From assembly GCA_009760855.2 (NCBI GenBank), contig WPIO01000078.1, positions 1,586,501-1,650,500 on the forward strand: a stretch of DNA of 64,000 bases, written 5' to 3'. Below the pieces are notes generated by a model, which saw only the letters and a program-made list of their open reading frames with translations, was not told the DNA's origin and ran no database searches. The position numbers and the translations under genes are program-made. Below, one piece after another: positions 12,540 to 25,442 of the stretch (the first letter of the stretch is position 1; the number at the start of each line of letters is the position of its first letter). Source of the stretch: Cristatella mucedo (Eukaryota > Bryozoa > Phylactolaemata > Cristatellidae).

Positions 12540-13885
12540 GCATTTTGGTGCTGGAATTATAATTCCCATAAAACCACATCTCATGCTTCGATCGACCAGC
12601 CGACGAATGGTCTCTATCAAGAGCATGAAATGCCGTTGGTCCTCCTCACCTCACCTCACCTGCTCAGAGAACTTCTCAACGCTAACGAGTGACCACTAAG
12701 TCAAAGTCGGCACTATAAGCTCGCTGCCCTGGCTATCGGATGCAGCGGGTGGCGGCAATAGCATTCAGATCCGAAGATCGGGATAGATCTAGTCACTGAG
12801 CGATTCAAGGCTCCACCCGGCATCTCATCAAAGGTACCGTCCGATTACCGAAACCTTTCGATTGCTCTCAGGCGCTGTCCGTTTTGCAGTCGCAGACTAA
12901 ACAGCGTGCGATGTCTATCGGAAAGCGCCCGCGTCTAGTGATATCACCTTAGTGGTGACCAGGAGATCGCGGAGGTCTCAATTCCTCGGAGTGTGCACTC
13001 TCCCGACGCACGGACGGGTCAAAGTACGCGCGACCTGAGTGACCTCATCGATGATTGAGTTGTGTCCGGTTCAATTAATTCCGGTAGCTAGCGCACACTC
13101 ACATTGCAGTCGCCAGTAAATCATGAATCCGCTCCGTGGCATGCGTGCGCCGGTCGTGTGCACGCAGCTAGCCAGGATTTTGCAGGAGGCTTCAGCTTTA
13201 ACCGCGACTGGGGCCGTGAGCCGGATGCACTGCCCAGTTACTTAGATCGGCCGCTTGTGCGCTGCAGCTTGGCAGCCCGTCTTCGGTTCGTCTGAGGCTG
13301 ATCGCCGGTGTTCGACGGCGTCGTCGCGTATTCTATGAAAACTTCCTGCTGCCTTCCGTTATATTGGTACATGGCGGCGATCAAATGGCCCGCTCGTTCG
13401 CTCTCCTCTTCTGCCCGCTCTTCGTAGGCTACTCTCACTCAAGTTTGGCGCTTGAGTACGATTCCAGGTGGCTTCTGGCTTTACGTCTAAACTTTGCCCT
13501 CTGACGCATCGGGCGCAGGTGGTGGGCCTGATATGATCCGAATTCGTATGCAGGAGCTGGATAATGGAGGGACCTAGAGTTTACTGCCCAAATAGCGACG
13601 CCTTTTGAGCTGCAATAGCGAGACGCAATAAGAGAGCATGCACCCAAACGGGCACCTGTAATGTTTGCACGTTCACTAAGTGAGTCGCAGAAGCGATAGC
13701 AATGGATGGCTCCAGAGTACAGAGGCTCCAGAGCACGCACTGACAGAGCGAGTAGAAGCCAGTGCCGAAAGGACAGCGAGCACATGCAGCACGTGCGGCT
13801 TTTAAGAACATGATCGCCGAATTTCTCGTGCGCTGTGGACAAAGAGAGCAGATAGGCTTTTAAAAGGTCTCAGTTGCTTTAGATT
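12540..13885. other. No recognised gene; CpG-rich at about 12.7-13.4 kb
   Basis: A 135-codon minus-strand ORF at 13842-13435 and smaller ones show no recognisable domain. The composition is compatible with a regulatory or exonic region. Confidence 0.3.
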
Positions 13886-13890
13886 CCTCC

Positions 13891-14063
13891 AAGTTTAAAA
13901 AAGTCTGCTCAAGTTTACAAAAGTCTGCTAAAGTTTAAAAAAGTCTGCTAAAGTTTAAAAAAGTCTGCTCAAGTTTACAAAAGTCTGCTCAAGTTTACAA
14001 AAGTCTGCTCAAGTTTACAAAAGTCTGCTCAAGTTTAAAAAAGTGCTCAAGTTTACAAAAGTC
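13891..14063 (+). repeat. 20-bp tandem repeat, about 8.5 units
   Basis: The unit is AAGTTTACAAAAGTCTGCTC with A/C and C/A variants. The last unit but one is shortened. The array ends 30 bp before an L2 tail. Confidence 0.95.
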
Positions 14064-14089
14064 CCACTCGGTGGAGCCGGTTCTCGTCT

Positions 14090-14645
14090 TAATAATAATA
14101 ATAATATTGCACTTGATAAAGCGCCCTCAGAGAATTTAATCTCTTTCTAGGCGCTTTACATTTGCTGCAAAGTGATACGCAATAGAATAGTAAGTAAAAT
14201 CATGCTTGAAAAACAACATGGTTAGGGGTTACATGCACTGGGTCAGCATGCAAATGTGGTTAGTGGCAGCATGAACAGTGTCAGCACGCATAAGCACATC
14301 GAGGACGAATCACAAGGACCCACTAAATGCTGTCCTAAATAGGTATGTTTTTAAGTTTCTTTTAAATGTGGTCAGGTCAGGGGATGTTCTGATGCAGGTC
14401 GGGAGGGAGTTCCAGGCTGTGGGAGCATACGAGCTAAATGGACGGTCTCCAAAGGATTTAAGGTTTGTACGAGGTATTTCTAGACTGTTGGATTCCGAAA
14501 AGCGAGTGGTACGATGCTTTGCCTGATGGGGTAGTATATCTGAAAGATAGGCTGGAGCCATAGAATGAAGAGACCTAAAAGTGAGCGACAAAACCTTGAA
14601 GTCAATCCGTTGCTTGACTGGTAACCAATGCAGGTCGGTCTTCCC
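14090..14645 (-). mobile_element. L2-type LINE, 5'-truncated
   Basis: The (AAT)n tail and stem-loop are at the left. The minus frames read SLTFRSLHSMAPAYLSDILP and AWNSLPTCIRTSPDLTTFKR. It is little decayed over this short span. Confidence 0.9.
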
Positions 14646-16980
14646 TCAGCACTTGCCCCTTCTCTCACCCCAATCGCTCTCCCGCCTAATTTAAAATCCC
14701 TAATTTAAAAGCTTTATTCGCAGTAATTTACTCTTTACCACGTATTTTTCAAACCGGAGGGATTATGCGATGATCTCAAACTAGAGAAGCGGTCACTGTG
14801 CGGAAGTACCCTGGGAAGGACACAACATCCGGCTGGGCGTTACAACACAGCAGGGCGCAGTAAGGGCTTATTCGAACCTTCGCATTGTACCAGTGTCGAC
14901 GATCTCAAAGCTGCTTTCGATTGCGAGTGTCTATTCTTGCTCTAAGCGTGAATTATCCACGCGGCTTTAGTGTCTACTGACGCCTTAATACCAACTGTAC
15001 GATTCGATCGTCCTCTGCCAAGGATGAGAAGAGACCTTAATTGTATATTTATATAATGAGTGCCTGCAGCACTGACAAATGTATGCGTGCACAGCTGGTT
15101 CAGACTCGAGGAATTGAGAAAATTGAATCTTCTAAAGCGTCAAACTTGGCCATGATAGTCGCTGTTAAGGCAGTGAAAACCTATTTAGCGCTTCACAAAT
15201 TTGCCAGGCGTCATTACACAGAGGCCACGAGAATCTTCTCTGCATTGTTCAAGTTTTGGTTGCTGATGACCAGTGGCAGTAAGGAAAATATATAAAATAC
15301 ATACCTGTGCAACACACACAAAAGCGCGCACACGCGCAGGCCCGCGCGCGAGCACACACACACACACACAAACACAAATACTAATTTGTATCCCAATTCC
15401 TCGATGCAGTGCGTGTGGCCAATTGTGCGAAAAAGAAAGCAAAAACATTTCCATTCTTATGAACAGAATTTTCAAGAGCCGCAATTACTCGATTGTTCAA
15501 TATCTTACCGTTAATCAAATTTAACCGAGTTATTTTGTAGCTATTGAAAGTAAATTGTGTATGTTTTGATGAAAATACCTCGGCTACTGTGAAAGGATCC
15601 TTAGGCTAGAAAAGTGTTAGCCCGGATGTGTCTCTGCCGGAAACATACACCCAAAGGTGGAGCCCAAGGCAGACACGCGGATTCGCACTTGGCACCGCCT
15701 GGCACACCAATCCTTCATTTGTTTTCTCCATTTTCTAGCATTTTGGACGAAATACGGCGAGCTCATTAACATGACGTCTCAGCTGGTCCTCAGTAATGAG
15801 GGAAACAAAACCATGGCCTTTGAGCCATTAGGTTATTGCTGCCATATTAGGTTATTGTCGGCTCACGAGATGAAACACTTTCGCTGAATACAATCAGTAA
15901 GCATTTCCTTATACTACCTCCATCAGCCCCGGTAGTCTGCTTTAATTAGCACTTCAATCGCGGTCGACCACATGTTCGCAGGAAGCTGCTGAACTACTCA
16001 AGGCATGCTCAGTCAACTGACAAATAGAAGCTCATATTCGCTTCAGTGACTAGCCAAAAACTCAAGTTAGATACTTGTCCTATTAAAGCAACTGCAAACC
16101 GTCTTCCAACGAAACAACACTCATTTTCTCAGATCACCAAAGTATAGGCAGACGTTTAAGCACGCAGGCAGGCAAGTATGTGATAATAATGCCGCATAGT
16201 ACTCCAGCGAGTAAAAATGCCGTGGTGCTCGTTCGGTCTGCAAAATTTTTGGGCTGCTGTATGGTCGCACCCCAGAGGCGGACAGCATTAAAAGGATCTG
16301 CGAATGCAGTCTACAAATCGTTCGTCGGAGACGCAAATTCGGATAAACCTTGTGTCTAAAGTATGTTCACTAATACACCACAAAGCTGTGCTGCTACCTT
16401 GCAGCTTCATTAATAAAAAGCCGGGTGGGGGGCTTAGCCGGGGAATTCATCGAGTGGGGCTGACCCCTTTCCATGACTGAGCCTTGACCTTGCCCTAATA
16501 AATCATAACGGGCAGTGTGCTTGCCTACGTCTGTGCCAAGCTGAAGTGCACGGCGGATGCCTGGAAAGACAAGCCAGTGCATGTATACATTGAGAGTGTC
16601 ATGCCACCGTGCGTAGAGAGCATACCAATTGGTAAGTTCTGCAATAATAATAATGATATTTATAATAACAAAACTTTTGTATCTACCTAAGAGAACCGAA
16701 CTTCTATTTGGTCTCTTAACAAGCAGAGGCGAAGCCAGGATTTTCATTTATGGGCAACACCCGCAAATGTTTTATGTACGAGGCTAGACCCGCGAGATTT
16801 TCATGTAGGGGTAAGACTCAAAACTAATGAAAATTTTCTTATTTGACATGAACTCGGCGGTTGCTCATCGAGTGGAATTGGCACGTCATTACGTCATTGG
16901 TGACTGTCGGGGGGGGGCCTAGGAATAAGGACTTTGCCCCTCCCCTTACGGTGGGTCGCTGCTCTTCTGGCTCCGCCACA
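14646..16980. other. No recognised gene; (CA)n at about 15300-15375, possible DNA transposon at 16722-16980
   Basis: The stretch 16722-16980 begins CAGAGGCGAAGCCAGG and ends CTGGCTCCGCCAC, an imperfect inverted terminal pair, with a G run inside. No clear target duplication was found. The rest is unassigned. Confidence 0.35.
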
Positions 16981-16984
16981 AGGC

Positions 16985-17135
16985 CCGGGTCTTAGTCTAG
17001 GAGGTAAGGTGCTTGCTGCTGATGACACAGTTCGTGAGTTCGAGTCCTGCAGCGGGTGATCCTTTACTGTCCACTGCCAGCGGTGGTGATAGCCGTCAAG
17101 GCTTTTTTACAGTATAAAAATGCTAGTGAATCAGC
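16985..17135 (+). mobile_element. SINE-B copy (tRNA-derived)
   Basis: It carries box A-like TAGGAGGTAAGGTGCTTGC, box B-like GAGTTCGAGTCC, and the family body GGTGATCCTTTACTGTCCAC, then GGTGGTGATAGCCGTCAAGG, and ends AATCAGCT. Confidence 0.85.
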
Positions 17136-17394
17136 TACTTTTTCAAGAGGAGCAATAAATGTATAAAATATCCATGGGCCACCGACGCAGATTGAGTTAC
17201 TGCACTGGCGTTTCTTTTGTGTGCTGAAACTGGTAGTCACATATTGCTAAGAGTGAATTCCCGCCTCTACTTCAGCATTGAGTTGAGCTCTTGAGTTGCA
17301 CGGTCGGCTGTTACATCAAATGGCATGCTTCGTCATCTCCCGAGCTTCCCTACACATCAGCGACCAATCACATCATCCAAAGGGTCGGCGGTAC

Positions 17395-17470
17395 ATTTAT
17401 AATAATAATAATGCACTTGATAAAGCGCCTTCAGAGAACTCAATCTCTTTCTAGGCGCTTAACATTTTTT
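17395..17470 (-). mobile_element. L2-type LINE 3' tail only
   Basis: (AAT)n and the stem-loop GATAAAGCGCCTTCAGAGAA are present, but the copy stops after about 75 bp. Confidence 0.85.
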
Positions 17471-17869
17471 TAAACAGCTGCTACAGCGTCCGTCTACACT
17501 CACGAGCAGTATATTGCAAATCGAACCGCGGATCGGACCAGTCATATGACTGAATGGCTCGCCCAATGGGGAAATGCAGGATCTCCATATGCACCAAACA
17601 GCGTAAGCGGTCAACGCACAGATTCCCGGTTGTCCGGTGCAGTAGACTGCTAGATACTGACGCCGAATATTGACTTTGACCCTTGGTTTAAGTCCACACT
17701 CGCTCAGCCGACTTTCCACGCTGCCTGCACTCCCTGCTTTCGTGCATGCGAGTGGCAAACGTACTGGCAACGTTTCGTCTGCAATCCTACAGGAGCACTT
17801 ATTTTTTCAATCTTAAGATGGTGCAGCTACAGCGCTACAGTCGCTGCAGCTGCAGCTTCTTTGCCTAGA

Positions 17870-18010
17870 GATAAGGAGCTCACGCTTCGCGACACAGGTA
17901 AAGGACTACAAGCCTGCAGCAGGCAGCACTTTACTGTCCTCTGAAAACAGAGCGAAAGCCGCCGAGACTCATCTGTCGCCTTAACAGCGGGGCGGTTGAA
18001 TCAGCTGCAG
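17870..18010 (+). mobile_element. SINE-B copy, strongly diverged
   Basis: AGCACTTTACTGTCC, GCGAAAGCCGCCGAGAC and the end GGTTGAATCAGCTGC follow the family body order. The tRNA head is barely recognisable. Confidence 0.45.
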
Positions 18011-20915
18011 TTTTACTTATACCATTCATACTTTTAAAATTCTCATGTAAGCTCTCTTTTACTTATGGCGAGGGATATTTTTTTCATAGGAGCCTGTGCA
18101 TGCACATTTGCGACCGAGAACGTCGAATTCCATCGAAAAACACTATTTTGAAAACTATTGTAGAGGTACTTCCTGTATTCGCCGTCAACTTAGCACAAAC
18201 TCCTTGTGATCGAAGTAACTGCGTTCGTCGCATCCCCGCAGCTCCTACCATATAATTAAGAAGAGCAACAAAGAGCAAGCGAAAATAACAACTTATGTAA
18301 TTGCAATAATCATAAACGATCGCAATTTTTGCAAAGTTAACCGCTGGCTTCCAGAGCGACGGATTTCAGCTACTCTTTTGTGCGGCCGAGACAAGCAATT
18401 GGCGTCGCTTGACTCAACTTCCAGCTTTTCCAAGGAATCTCGACGCACACCAGGGGTCAAGGACGGCCAACGGAGCGCTTTCCGATCGGGCCGCTTTCAG
18501 GTCCGCCGGTATCGAGCAACGGCAGTCGTTCTTCTTATTGTACATTAGTTGGTCCGCTGTGCAAGCAGGCAGCGCTAGGAGTAGGCGACGAAAGCTCGCG
18601 GAGCCTATTGCATTCGAATCATCATAATGTTAATGACAAGACGGCCTCGTGCGTCAGCAGGCGGCCAGCCGTTATTAGTTGGGTCGTGCCCCCGTGCGGC
18701 AGAAGCAGCCGCTCGCGAACCAGCCAGCAGCCTGCTGCGCGCCGGACACAATCACTCGCCTCACGATCGCCGCACACCTCGGGCTGGTCTCATCAGCTAA
18801 CTGAAGGTCATTCGATAATAAAGTCGTAAGGTGCAGTAATTGCTCATTAGCGGCCGCAGAGCTTTGATCTCGGTCAGCTAAGCCAGCACTAGGCACGAGC
18901 AGTAGGCACGCGGTCCACACGACAGGCTCAGCGTGCGGAGCTGCAACTGAGCTTGGCTCCTTTGCTCCGCGAACCCATCTTTACTCAATCGTGGCGGGCA
19001 CGCGGCGACAGGCAAAAAGCGCGGTCGCTCAGCACGAATAAAGGGGGACCGATTGTAACTTGCCAAGGCCAGCATGCTATGCTTGTTGATATAACACCGA
19101 CGCAACGATCACTTTAATCAGGTGCATCTGAGTCACACAGCTTCTGCCTCATTGCTAAGTTTAGCATGGAGTAGGAGAAAAGCAGCTGACGAATTTGTCT
19201 TTCTCACTCTCTCCGCATGTTTTCTTCACAGGGCACCATCGCGTCGGTACAACGACTGTAAGGGTGAAAGTTCAGCACCCCGACTTCTGCTGGACGACGC
19301 ACCGATCGAACAGCTAAGCCAGACGCCGATCGACACGCAGCTTAACGCACCAAGACGCAACGTTAACATAACACGCAAAAAATGAATAAAAGAACTACTA
19401 AACACAGGTCCTCTAGTTGAGCGCCTCGCTGGCCAGAACGAACCGATGTCAAGGCTCCTACGGTCTCAAAGTGATTGCATAGCTTCTGCTACTCTACAAA
19501 ACAGGTTCCATGCGGGTGCGTTTTCTGTAGCAAAATCTGAACTGCATTCGGTGCTGACACGGTAGCCAATGCTTTTATTATATCATTCTACACAGTTAAC
19601 ATCGGAAGCCGAGTCAGGACAGTCGAGGCAGTCCGTACCGAAGTAAGAGATCAGAACATCTGGAAAGGATGTGTCCGAGTCAGCAGCAGGACTGATATGG
19701 TTACGACAGAACCTGTAGAGGTAAATTGAAGTAAAAAACTTCTGTCGCCAAAAATTTAGTGAAAGAATGGCACGGCAAATATGCTGTCATTAGAACACGA
19801 GGAATCGGAAGCTGGCGAAGTAGTTCCGGTCCAGTTTAAGAAAATAGTTCAGGTGGGAATCAAACCAAAGGTGGTTCTTGGGGGATGAAAATAAAAATTT
19901 TGCTACATATACTTTAATCAACCGGGAGCTGCTTAAGCGAAGGCCGTTGAATAAAGGCCAACCAAGGGCCATATTTCATCAAGAGTGTCGAGGCTTACCG
20001 GTAGTTTTTTGCCAGACTTGGGCCAACATCGAGGCTACTATAGTTTAACATGCAGACAACCATTAACCCTGGTAGGAACCGAGAATAGACTGCGGAAATC
20101 CACACGTGCAGCCGCGGCTGCTGGATGAGACTTGATCACCATAAGACACCGACTAGAAACGATCAGACAAGAACCGCACAACTACTAGTCTTTCAAAGTG
20201 GTTCACAATTCGGAACAAATGCGAATTTGTAATGCTACACAAAAGGCAAAAAGGCAGGACTGTGGCACTCGCAGTGGTAACAGCTTATGTCCCAGTGCTC
20301 TATGCACAACGCAGAATCTAGCTCGATCGCGACCGTATGTGAGTGCATGAACAATGCTAACGCTTGCTCTGGGAACGCTAACTTCAAACGAGTGCAACAC
20401 TGCCTCGCTGTAGCCAGCTCCAGTCAGGTCAGCAGCTGAACAGATGAGCGATAGGCTTTGCGAAAAGCGGCTTTTCAACCACATCAGGAGGCTGGCAAAA
20501 CGCGAACATTCATCAAATGTTTTACTCTTCACCTTCAGATGTTCGACCTCTCCCGTGGCTTAGGCTGCTGCTAGCCTTTCCACGCTCTAGACCTTAATTG
20601 CCTGCACACATGTCTCTGCTACTTGCCGTAAACACCGCATCACCATCTGGTTAACCGGGTGCAGCGTAGCTCAGCAACTATTCTATCACTGTATTCCGTA
20701 GGCGGAAGCACGCGGTCACATATGCATCTGGCATCGCCCAGACGGCGAAAAACATGGGCACAAACACACACAAAGCGCTCCTTTTTTTAACGATACAGCC
20801 AACACATACGATTTGTAGTAGGTCTCTGGAGCTAACGCAGCATTTCGCTGACAATCAAGCGCATGGCTCACGCGTGCACCCACCAGTTTGTAAGAAAACG
20901 AAGTTAATAAGATTT
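18011..20915. other. No gene seen
   Basis: Unique-looking sequence with a GC-rich part at about 18.4-19.4 kb. No exon passed a test of frame plus splice sites plus family resemblance. Confidence 0.35.
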
Positions 20916-20919
20916 ATAA

Positions 20920-22115
20920 CAAGGCCTTAGTACCCTCTGAGAATTAAATCTCTTTCTAGGTACTTAACACGTGTTGTAATGAAAGAATGTCAATATGGTA
21001 AGTGATAGCCTGCACAGCTTCAGCAAGCATAAGCACACCCCAGACATTTCACACGGACAGAATAAATGTTGTAAGGAACAAATGTGTTGTTAGCTTCTTT
21101 TTAAATGTCATCGCCAGTAGATGTCGTGACATCAGTCGAAAGTGAGTTATAGGCTTTTATTAGCACACGAACTAAAGCCAATGGCTCCAAAGTGAGGTTT
21201 GTTTGAGGCGCAGCAAAATGAGTCAGAAGAGCTAGTGGTACGAAGCCTGGACCGGAACAACCTAGAAGTCGAAGCCGCTTGATTGGGAGCCAGTTCAGGT
21301 CTGTGAAACATACCGTAGGCACAGCTCACGATAGAAAACCCAGGCTGATGAGTTTTACACTAACTGTAAGCAGTTTGTTGCATAGGCACCCTGCAACCAG
21401 TGAGTTATAGAAGTCGAGACGAGATGTCACTCATGCATGGGCCAACTTGGACGTGGTATCCCTGTCTAAGCAGGCCCAACTTTACAGAGCTGAGAGTAGG
21501 CAGACTTGACTGCGGTGGCGATGTGGTCGTCTAGTGAACGGTCACGTGAAAACAGGACACCTAGATTTCGTGCATATACTAAAAAATACGTGTTAGCCGA
21601 GCCCGTTTCGAGGGTTAGCAATTTCTGACGTAAGATTTACCTTACCCATAATTAGTAATTAGCTGATTTTATCGTAATTTAATTTGATAAAGTTTGTTGC
21701 CATCCAAGTGCAAATGTATGCAATATATGCAGCAAGGGAGTTAAGAGAGTTTGACGTGCTGGATCCCCCAGGCTATGTGCACATGCTACTGGAAACATGC
21801 TGGCAGAGACGACTTTGAGCTTCAAGCTTTCCAATTTCCGAGTCACACTAGCTTTGCCCACAGTTGGTTTTATCGCTATATTCAATTTGAGAAAACTTGC
21901 TGCCATCCAAGTGCGGATGTTAGCAATAAATGCTGCAAGGAAGTTAGCAGAGTTGGACATACTTGAAGGCTGGGAGGGATCAAAGCATAGGTTACAGTTG
22001 TGTGTCATCTGTATAGAAGCGAAAGCCTAGATTGTGCTTGCTGATTGCATCGGCAAGACGGAGAGTATAAATTGTAAAAACAAGCGGACCTAGAACAGAG
22101 GGTTAACTTGCACTT
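20920..22115 (-). mobile_element. L2-type LINE, older diverged copy
   Basis: The diverged stem-loop TACCCTCTGAGAATTAAATC is at the left. Minus frames include TWMAASFLKLN and KLESLKLKVVSASMFPVA. A duplicated segment (compare 21700-21780 with 21890-21960) indicates internal rearrangement. Confidence 0.7.
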
Positions 22116-23099
22116 TAGAGGCTCCTCGGATGACAGCTGCCTGTCGACATCAATGCTCACGAGTCTCCTATCGAGTGAGACAAGGCCTAAGCCGTTGCAG
22201 TGCGCCAATATCTATAAAACTGACTCAAACGCGTACCCCAGATCGCTCTATCCCACGGCCACCGTGTTGCAGCGTGCGCGCAAAAACAGGCCAAACACGA
22301 CACAGGCACATTTTTCAAGTCATCGTAGCGTGAGCAAACTGTGCAGTGGCCGCCGTGCCTTTTTATTGCTCAGATTCCTTCAACCACAAAAACAGTGAGT
22401 TGCGCAAGCAGCAAGCAAGCCAAGGCGACAGGTACCGTGCCCGAACACGTGGCAGGCCTTGGCAGGTGCAGCACTCACCCAACACGCAAGCTGCAATCAA
22501 TGGCGACACGAAGGACACGGCGGCACAGCAGTCCTAGCTGCTAAGCTACGGCGGCCGAAGAGCTCTGCGCAAAAGGTCCTGCATGCTGCTGCTGCACCAC
22601 GATGACGTGCGACGTGGGCGCTCGGCACGGCCACAGCACAGACGTATGCAGGCGGCGTGGCTAGACTGTAGCGCCAAAGGGAGGCGCAATCACGACGGAT
22701 CAGCGAGGCGGCGCTCGACCTTCGGAAGAGGCGTCGGAGGCTGCTGCAGGGCGGTTTGCGCTCGGCACAGCGAGCGAAGCGTCGATTCTCCTCCGCTTGG
22801 CATAGTATGAGATCCTGCTTTCCAAGCTCTCTGAAAAGGAAGACCAAAAAGTGAAGAGAGCAAGGTACATTCGGTAGCGGTTTCACGGATGTCTCTTGAC
22901 CTTGAACAGAGGTCGAGCAGCAAAGATTGCCACGCTAAAGCTCACAGCGCATCGTCAGAGGGTTGCGGTGCTCGAAAACTAGGACTGTGTTGCCGGACAG
23001 CCGAGCGAGCACAGCTGCAAGAGCCAATGAGCCACATCTGTTTGGAGTTCAGCCACAAAGTAAGAGCGACTCGACAAGCGACGTAAAGTAAGAGCGACT

Positions 23100-23265
23100 C
23101 GACCTTATGTTGTCAGAGAACTGCATCTCTTTCAAGGCACTTTACAGATAGTGTATAGAAACCATAAACCAAACGATTGGTGGTAACATCCACAAGCAGA
23201 GTGTAAGCAGATACATGCGCACGAAGAACAAATCACGAAGACCCACCAAATGAAGTAATAACGAG
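23100..23265 (-). mobile_element. L2-type LINE 3' end, diverged
   Basis: TGTCAGAGAACTGCATCTCT, then CACTTTACAG and the block GAAGACCCACCAAATGAAG, correspond to the L2 3' region on the minus strand. Confidence 0.65.
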
Positions 23266-23266
23266 C

Positions 23267-23434
23267 TTACTGTTCAACAACAACAATAAGTTCAACAAGC
23301 CAACCTTGGTCTTTGATGGCCACACAGACGCCACCAGCTTCCTTCCGAACTGTCTCATTCAGTGTCAACTCCCGAAACATTCGAAGCTGCTTGACAATAT
23401 AGTCAGCCGAGGTAAGTGGATTTGCGTCGCCAGT
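23267..23434 (-). CDS. Unassigned open frame with protein-like composition
   Basis: The open frame contains YIVKQLRMFRELTLNETVRK then EAGGVCVAIKDQGW, which looks like real protein rather than chance translation. There is a possible GTTGGC donor after KDQ, but the upstream acceptor is unclear. I do not recognise the family. It directly abuts an L2 3' end and may itself be old element sequence. Confidence 0.25.
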   Translation of the reverse strand, partial: TGDANPLTSADYIVKQLRMFRELTLNETVRKEAGGVCVAIKDQGWLVELIVVVEQ

Positions 23435-23589
23435 TTAAGTCATCCCATGGATAGCCTACGGGTTTTAATCGAGTGACTCATTGGGCCTACCCATGATCGA
23501 AGCGTACAAGAAAGAGCAAGAACGAATATTTGTTGATCTAGTTGGTTCGCAGTAAGTTTTAGGACACGTCAGGCGAGTAAAAACGTAAA

Positions 23590-24170
23590 TTTATCACTCA
23601 AAGGACATTTGGTGCACGAAATTCCCAAATTCTGCGGCATTTCAAAGCACGCATTCCGGTGCATAACACCAGGAATGCAGCGACCCGATGACCCCGTTTC
23701 GTCATGGAAACGTGGAGCCCCAAAGCACACGACACTGCGGCTACGGCACAGGGTCGAATGGCTCTACGCTCTACTCTGCAGGTCTTCCTTCGTGTTGTTC
23801 GCATTTTTCTCCGGATGAGGTAGAGGGGGGGCTTCGTGTTCGCGATTTCTGAAGAGCTGAAATTCGCTCTCGTCGGTCCACCAGACCGAGAAGCAATCAG
23901 TGCCCGATGACCGGCATGCCACTTGGCATTTTAGCCAGACAAATTTCATGCCATTTATTAGTCGAGGGCCTTCTAGCGCTGCTCGCCAGATACGCGATGC
24001 TCGCATCGGTGCGTCGCAAAGACGGCAAGAGATTGCCGGAGGCTAACTTTAGCCAGTGCAGAGGCATCCAGTGCCTGTGCAAGCTGCATCAGGCTGACCT
24101 TCCTGCTCCAGAGCGCAGATCTGTTAAGCAAGAGGTCCTCGTGCTGCGACATCTTGCTTATGGGTTCTAG
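23590..24170 (-). pseudogene. Tc1/mariner-type transposase remnant
   Basis: The minus frame contains VWWTDESEFQLFRNREHE, the block round the first catalytic Asp of Tc1-like DDE transposases. A shifted frame continues SVVCFGAPRFHDETG and RCIPGVMHRNAC, like the family's MVWG..S.DG and GIM segments. Frameshifts make it dead. No terminal inverted repeats were identified. Confidence 0.65.
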
Positions 24171-24300
24171 GCGTCGGTTTACAATGGAGCCCCCACCATC
24201 ACTACCACCAGCCAGCTGGCATACTTAGCCAAGTGAGACCTCGAGCGACCTTCACTCTGCTGCCAAGACAACGAGCCGCCGCCATTAACTGCCGCTAGCT

Positions 24301-24426
24301 CGTCACGTGCCAGCAGCTCGTCACGTGCCAGCAGCTCGTCACGTGCCAGCAGCACGTCACGTGCCAGCAGCACGTCACGTGCCAGCAGCACGTCACGTGC
24401 CAGCAGCACGTCACGTGCCAGCAGCA
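24301..24426 (+). repeat. 18-bp tandem repeat, 7 units, each with a CACGTG E-box
   Basis: The unit is CGTCACGTGCCAGCAGCT or, in later units, CGTCACGTGCCAGCAGCA. The minus frame encodes the hexapeptide LLARDV or LLARDE repeatedly. The frame stays open at both ends of the array. Confidence 0.95.
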
Positions 24427-25442
24427 CGCCCTCATCGAACTGGCTGCCGCACACTCTCCTCGTCGATGGTGCTACACAGCAGCGCTAGCTAGTTCCTCAA
24501 AGGCCGGAGCCGAAAAGAGCGCGAGGGGAGATCGCCCGAGCGACTCCTGGCTGAGCGTAAAAGCGGTCGCAATCATGCTCCATGCGAACTTTGCCTGACA
24601 AAGTGGCTGGCGCTCGAAGAACCTGAGCTCGTACGTATTCAGCCATACAAGGCTCAGAGATAATTCTAGCTGCTAGGCGCTTAGCTTTCAGGGCCACCAT
24701 GACGGCTTCTGGCCGCATGAGAAATGGCCGCAGCTCCGGAACGCACGAACAGCCGAGTAGTCACAAGTGCGAGCTGAGGTTGCACTGTGCATCGCCGGCG
24801 AGCGCTCGTCGCGCCGCCACCCGGCGACATATGACGAATGACGCCGGCAAGACCAAGGAACGTGAACTCGTAAAACCCGCAGGCAGACTGCAAGGAGTCG
24901 AGCTTTACACCCAGTCAGCCCGTAGGAGCGTAGCCAGCTCCAGTGGCTCGGTGCGAGTGCCTCCGTCGCACGGGCCGAGAGGCAAAGCAGCAGAAAGGAA
25001 TCAAGGATGCAATAAACGGAGGAGCATCAGCGAACCACCGATCCAGTGGTCGAGCGGGAACCAGAGGTCGACCAGTAGAATCTAGAAGAAGCCTCTCATC
25101 AGCCCATCTGACTCGGCACGGCAAGCTCGCAAAGGCTCGACAGACTTTTACTAGATCTGAACGACGAAGAAAGATCCAACGTGGAAAGATCGACGCTTTC
25201 AGAGATTTACCGCGAACGCACAAGGATTTCGCAAGCGTCGTGTAACTCTCGCGGGCGCGCGGTGACGCCGAGGTGATGAGGCCGCATCCTCCATCGCGGC
25301 TAATGCAAGCGTCAGGTCGGCGGCAGCACAAACAGCGCGCCTCAGCCCAGTGCGCCCAAGTCGGGCTGCTAGACGCCGCACTTTGTCGGCGCACTCCGTC
25401 CTGACGAATGGCGGGTGCTCACCGCACATTTCCCGCTCGAGC

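Noticed and set aside
24300-24430. CRISPR-like array
   Set aside because: The 18-bp units are directly adjacent without spacers, and the genome is eukaryotic, so it is a minisatellite.
24915-25394. 159-codon minus-strand ORF
   Set aside because: GC-rich sequence gives overlapping ORFs in several frames here. There is no domain, and splice logic does not connect it to the neighbouring candidate exon.
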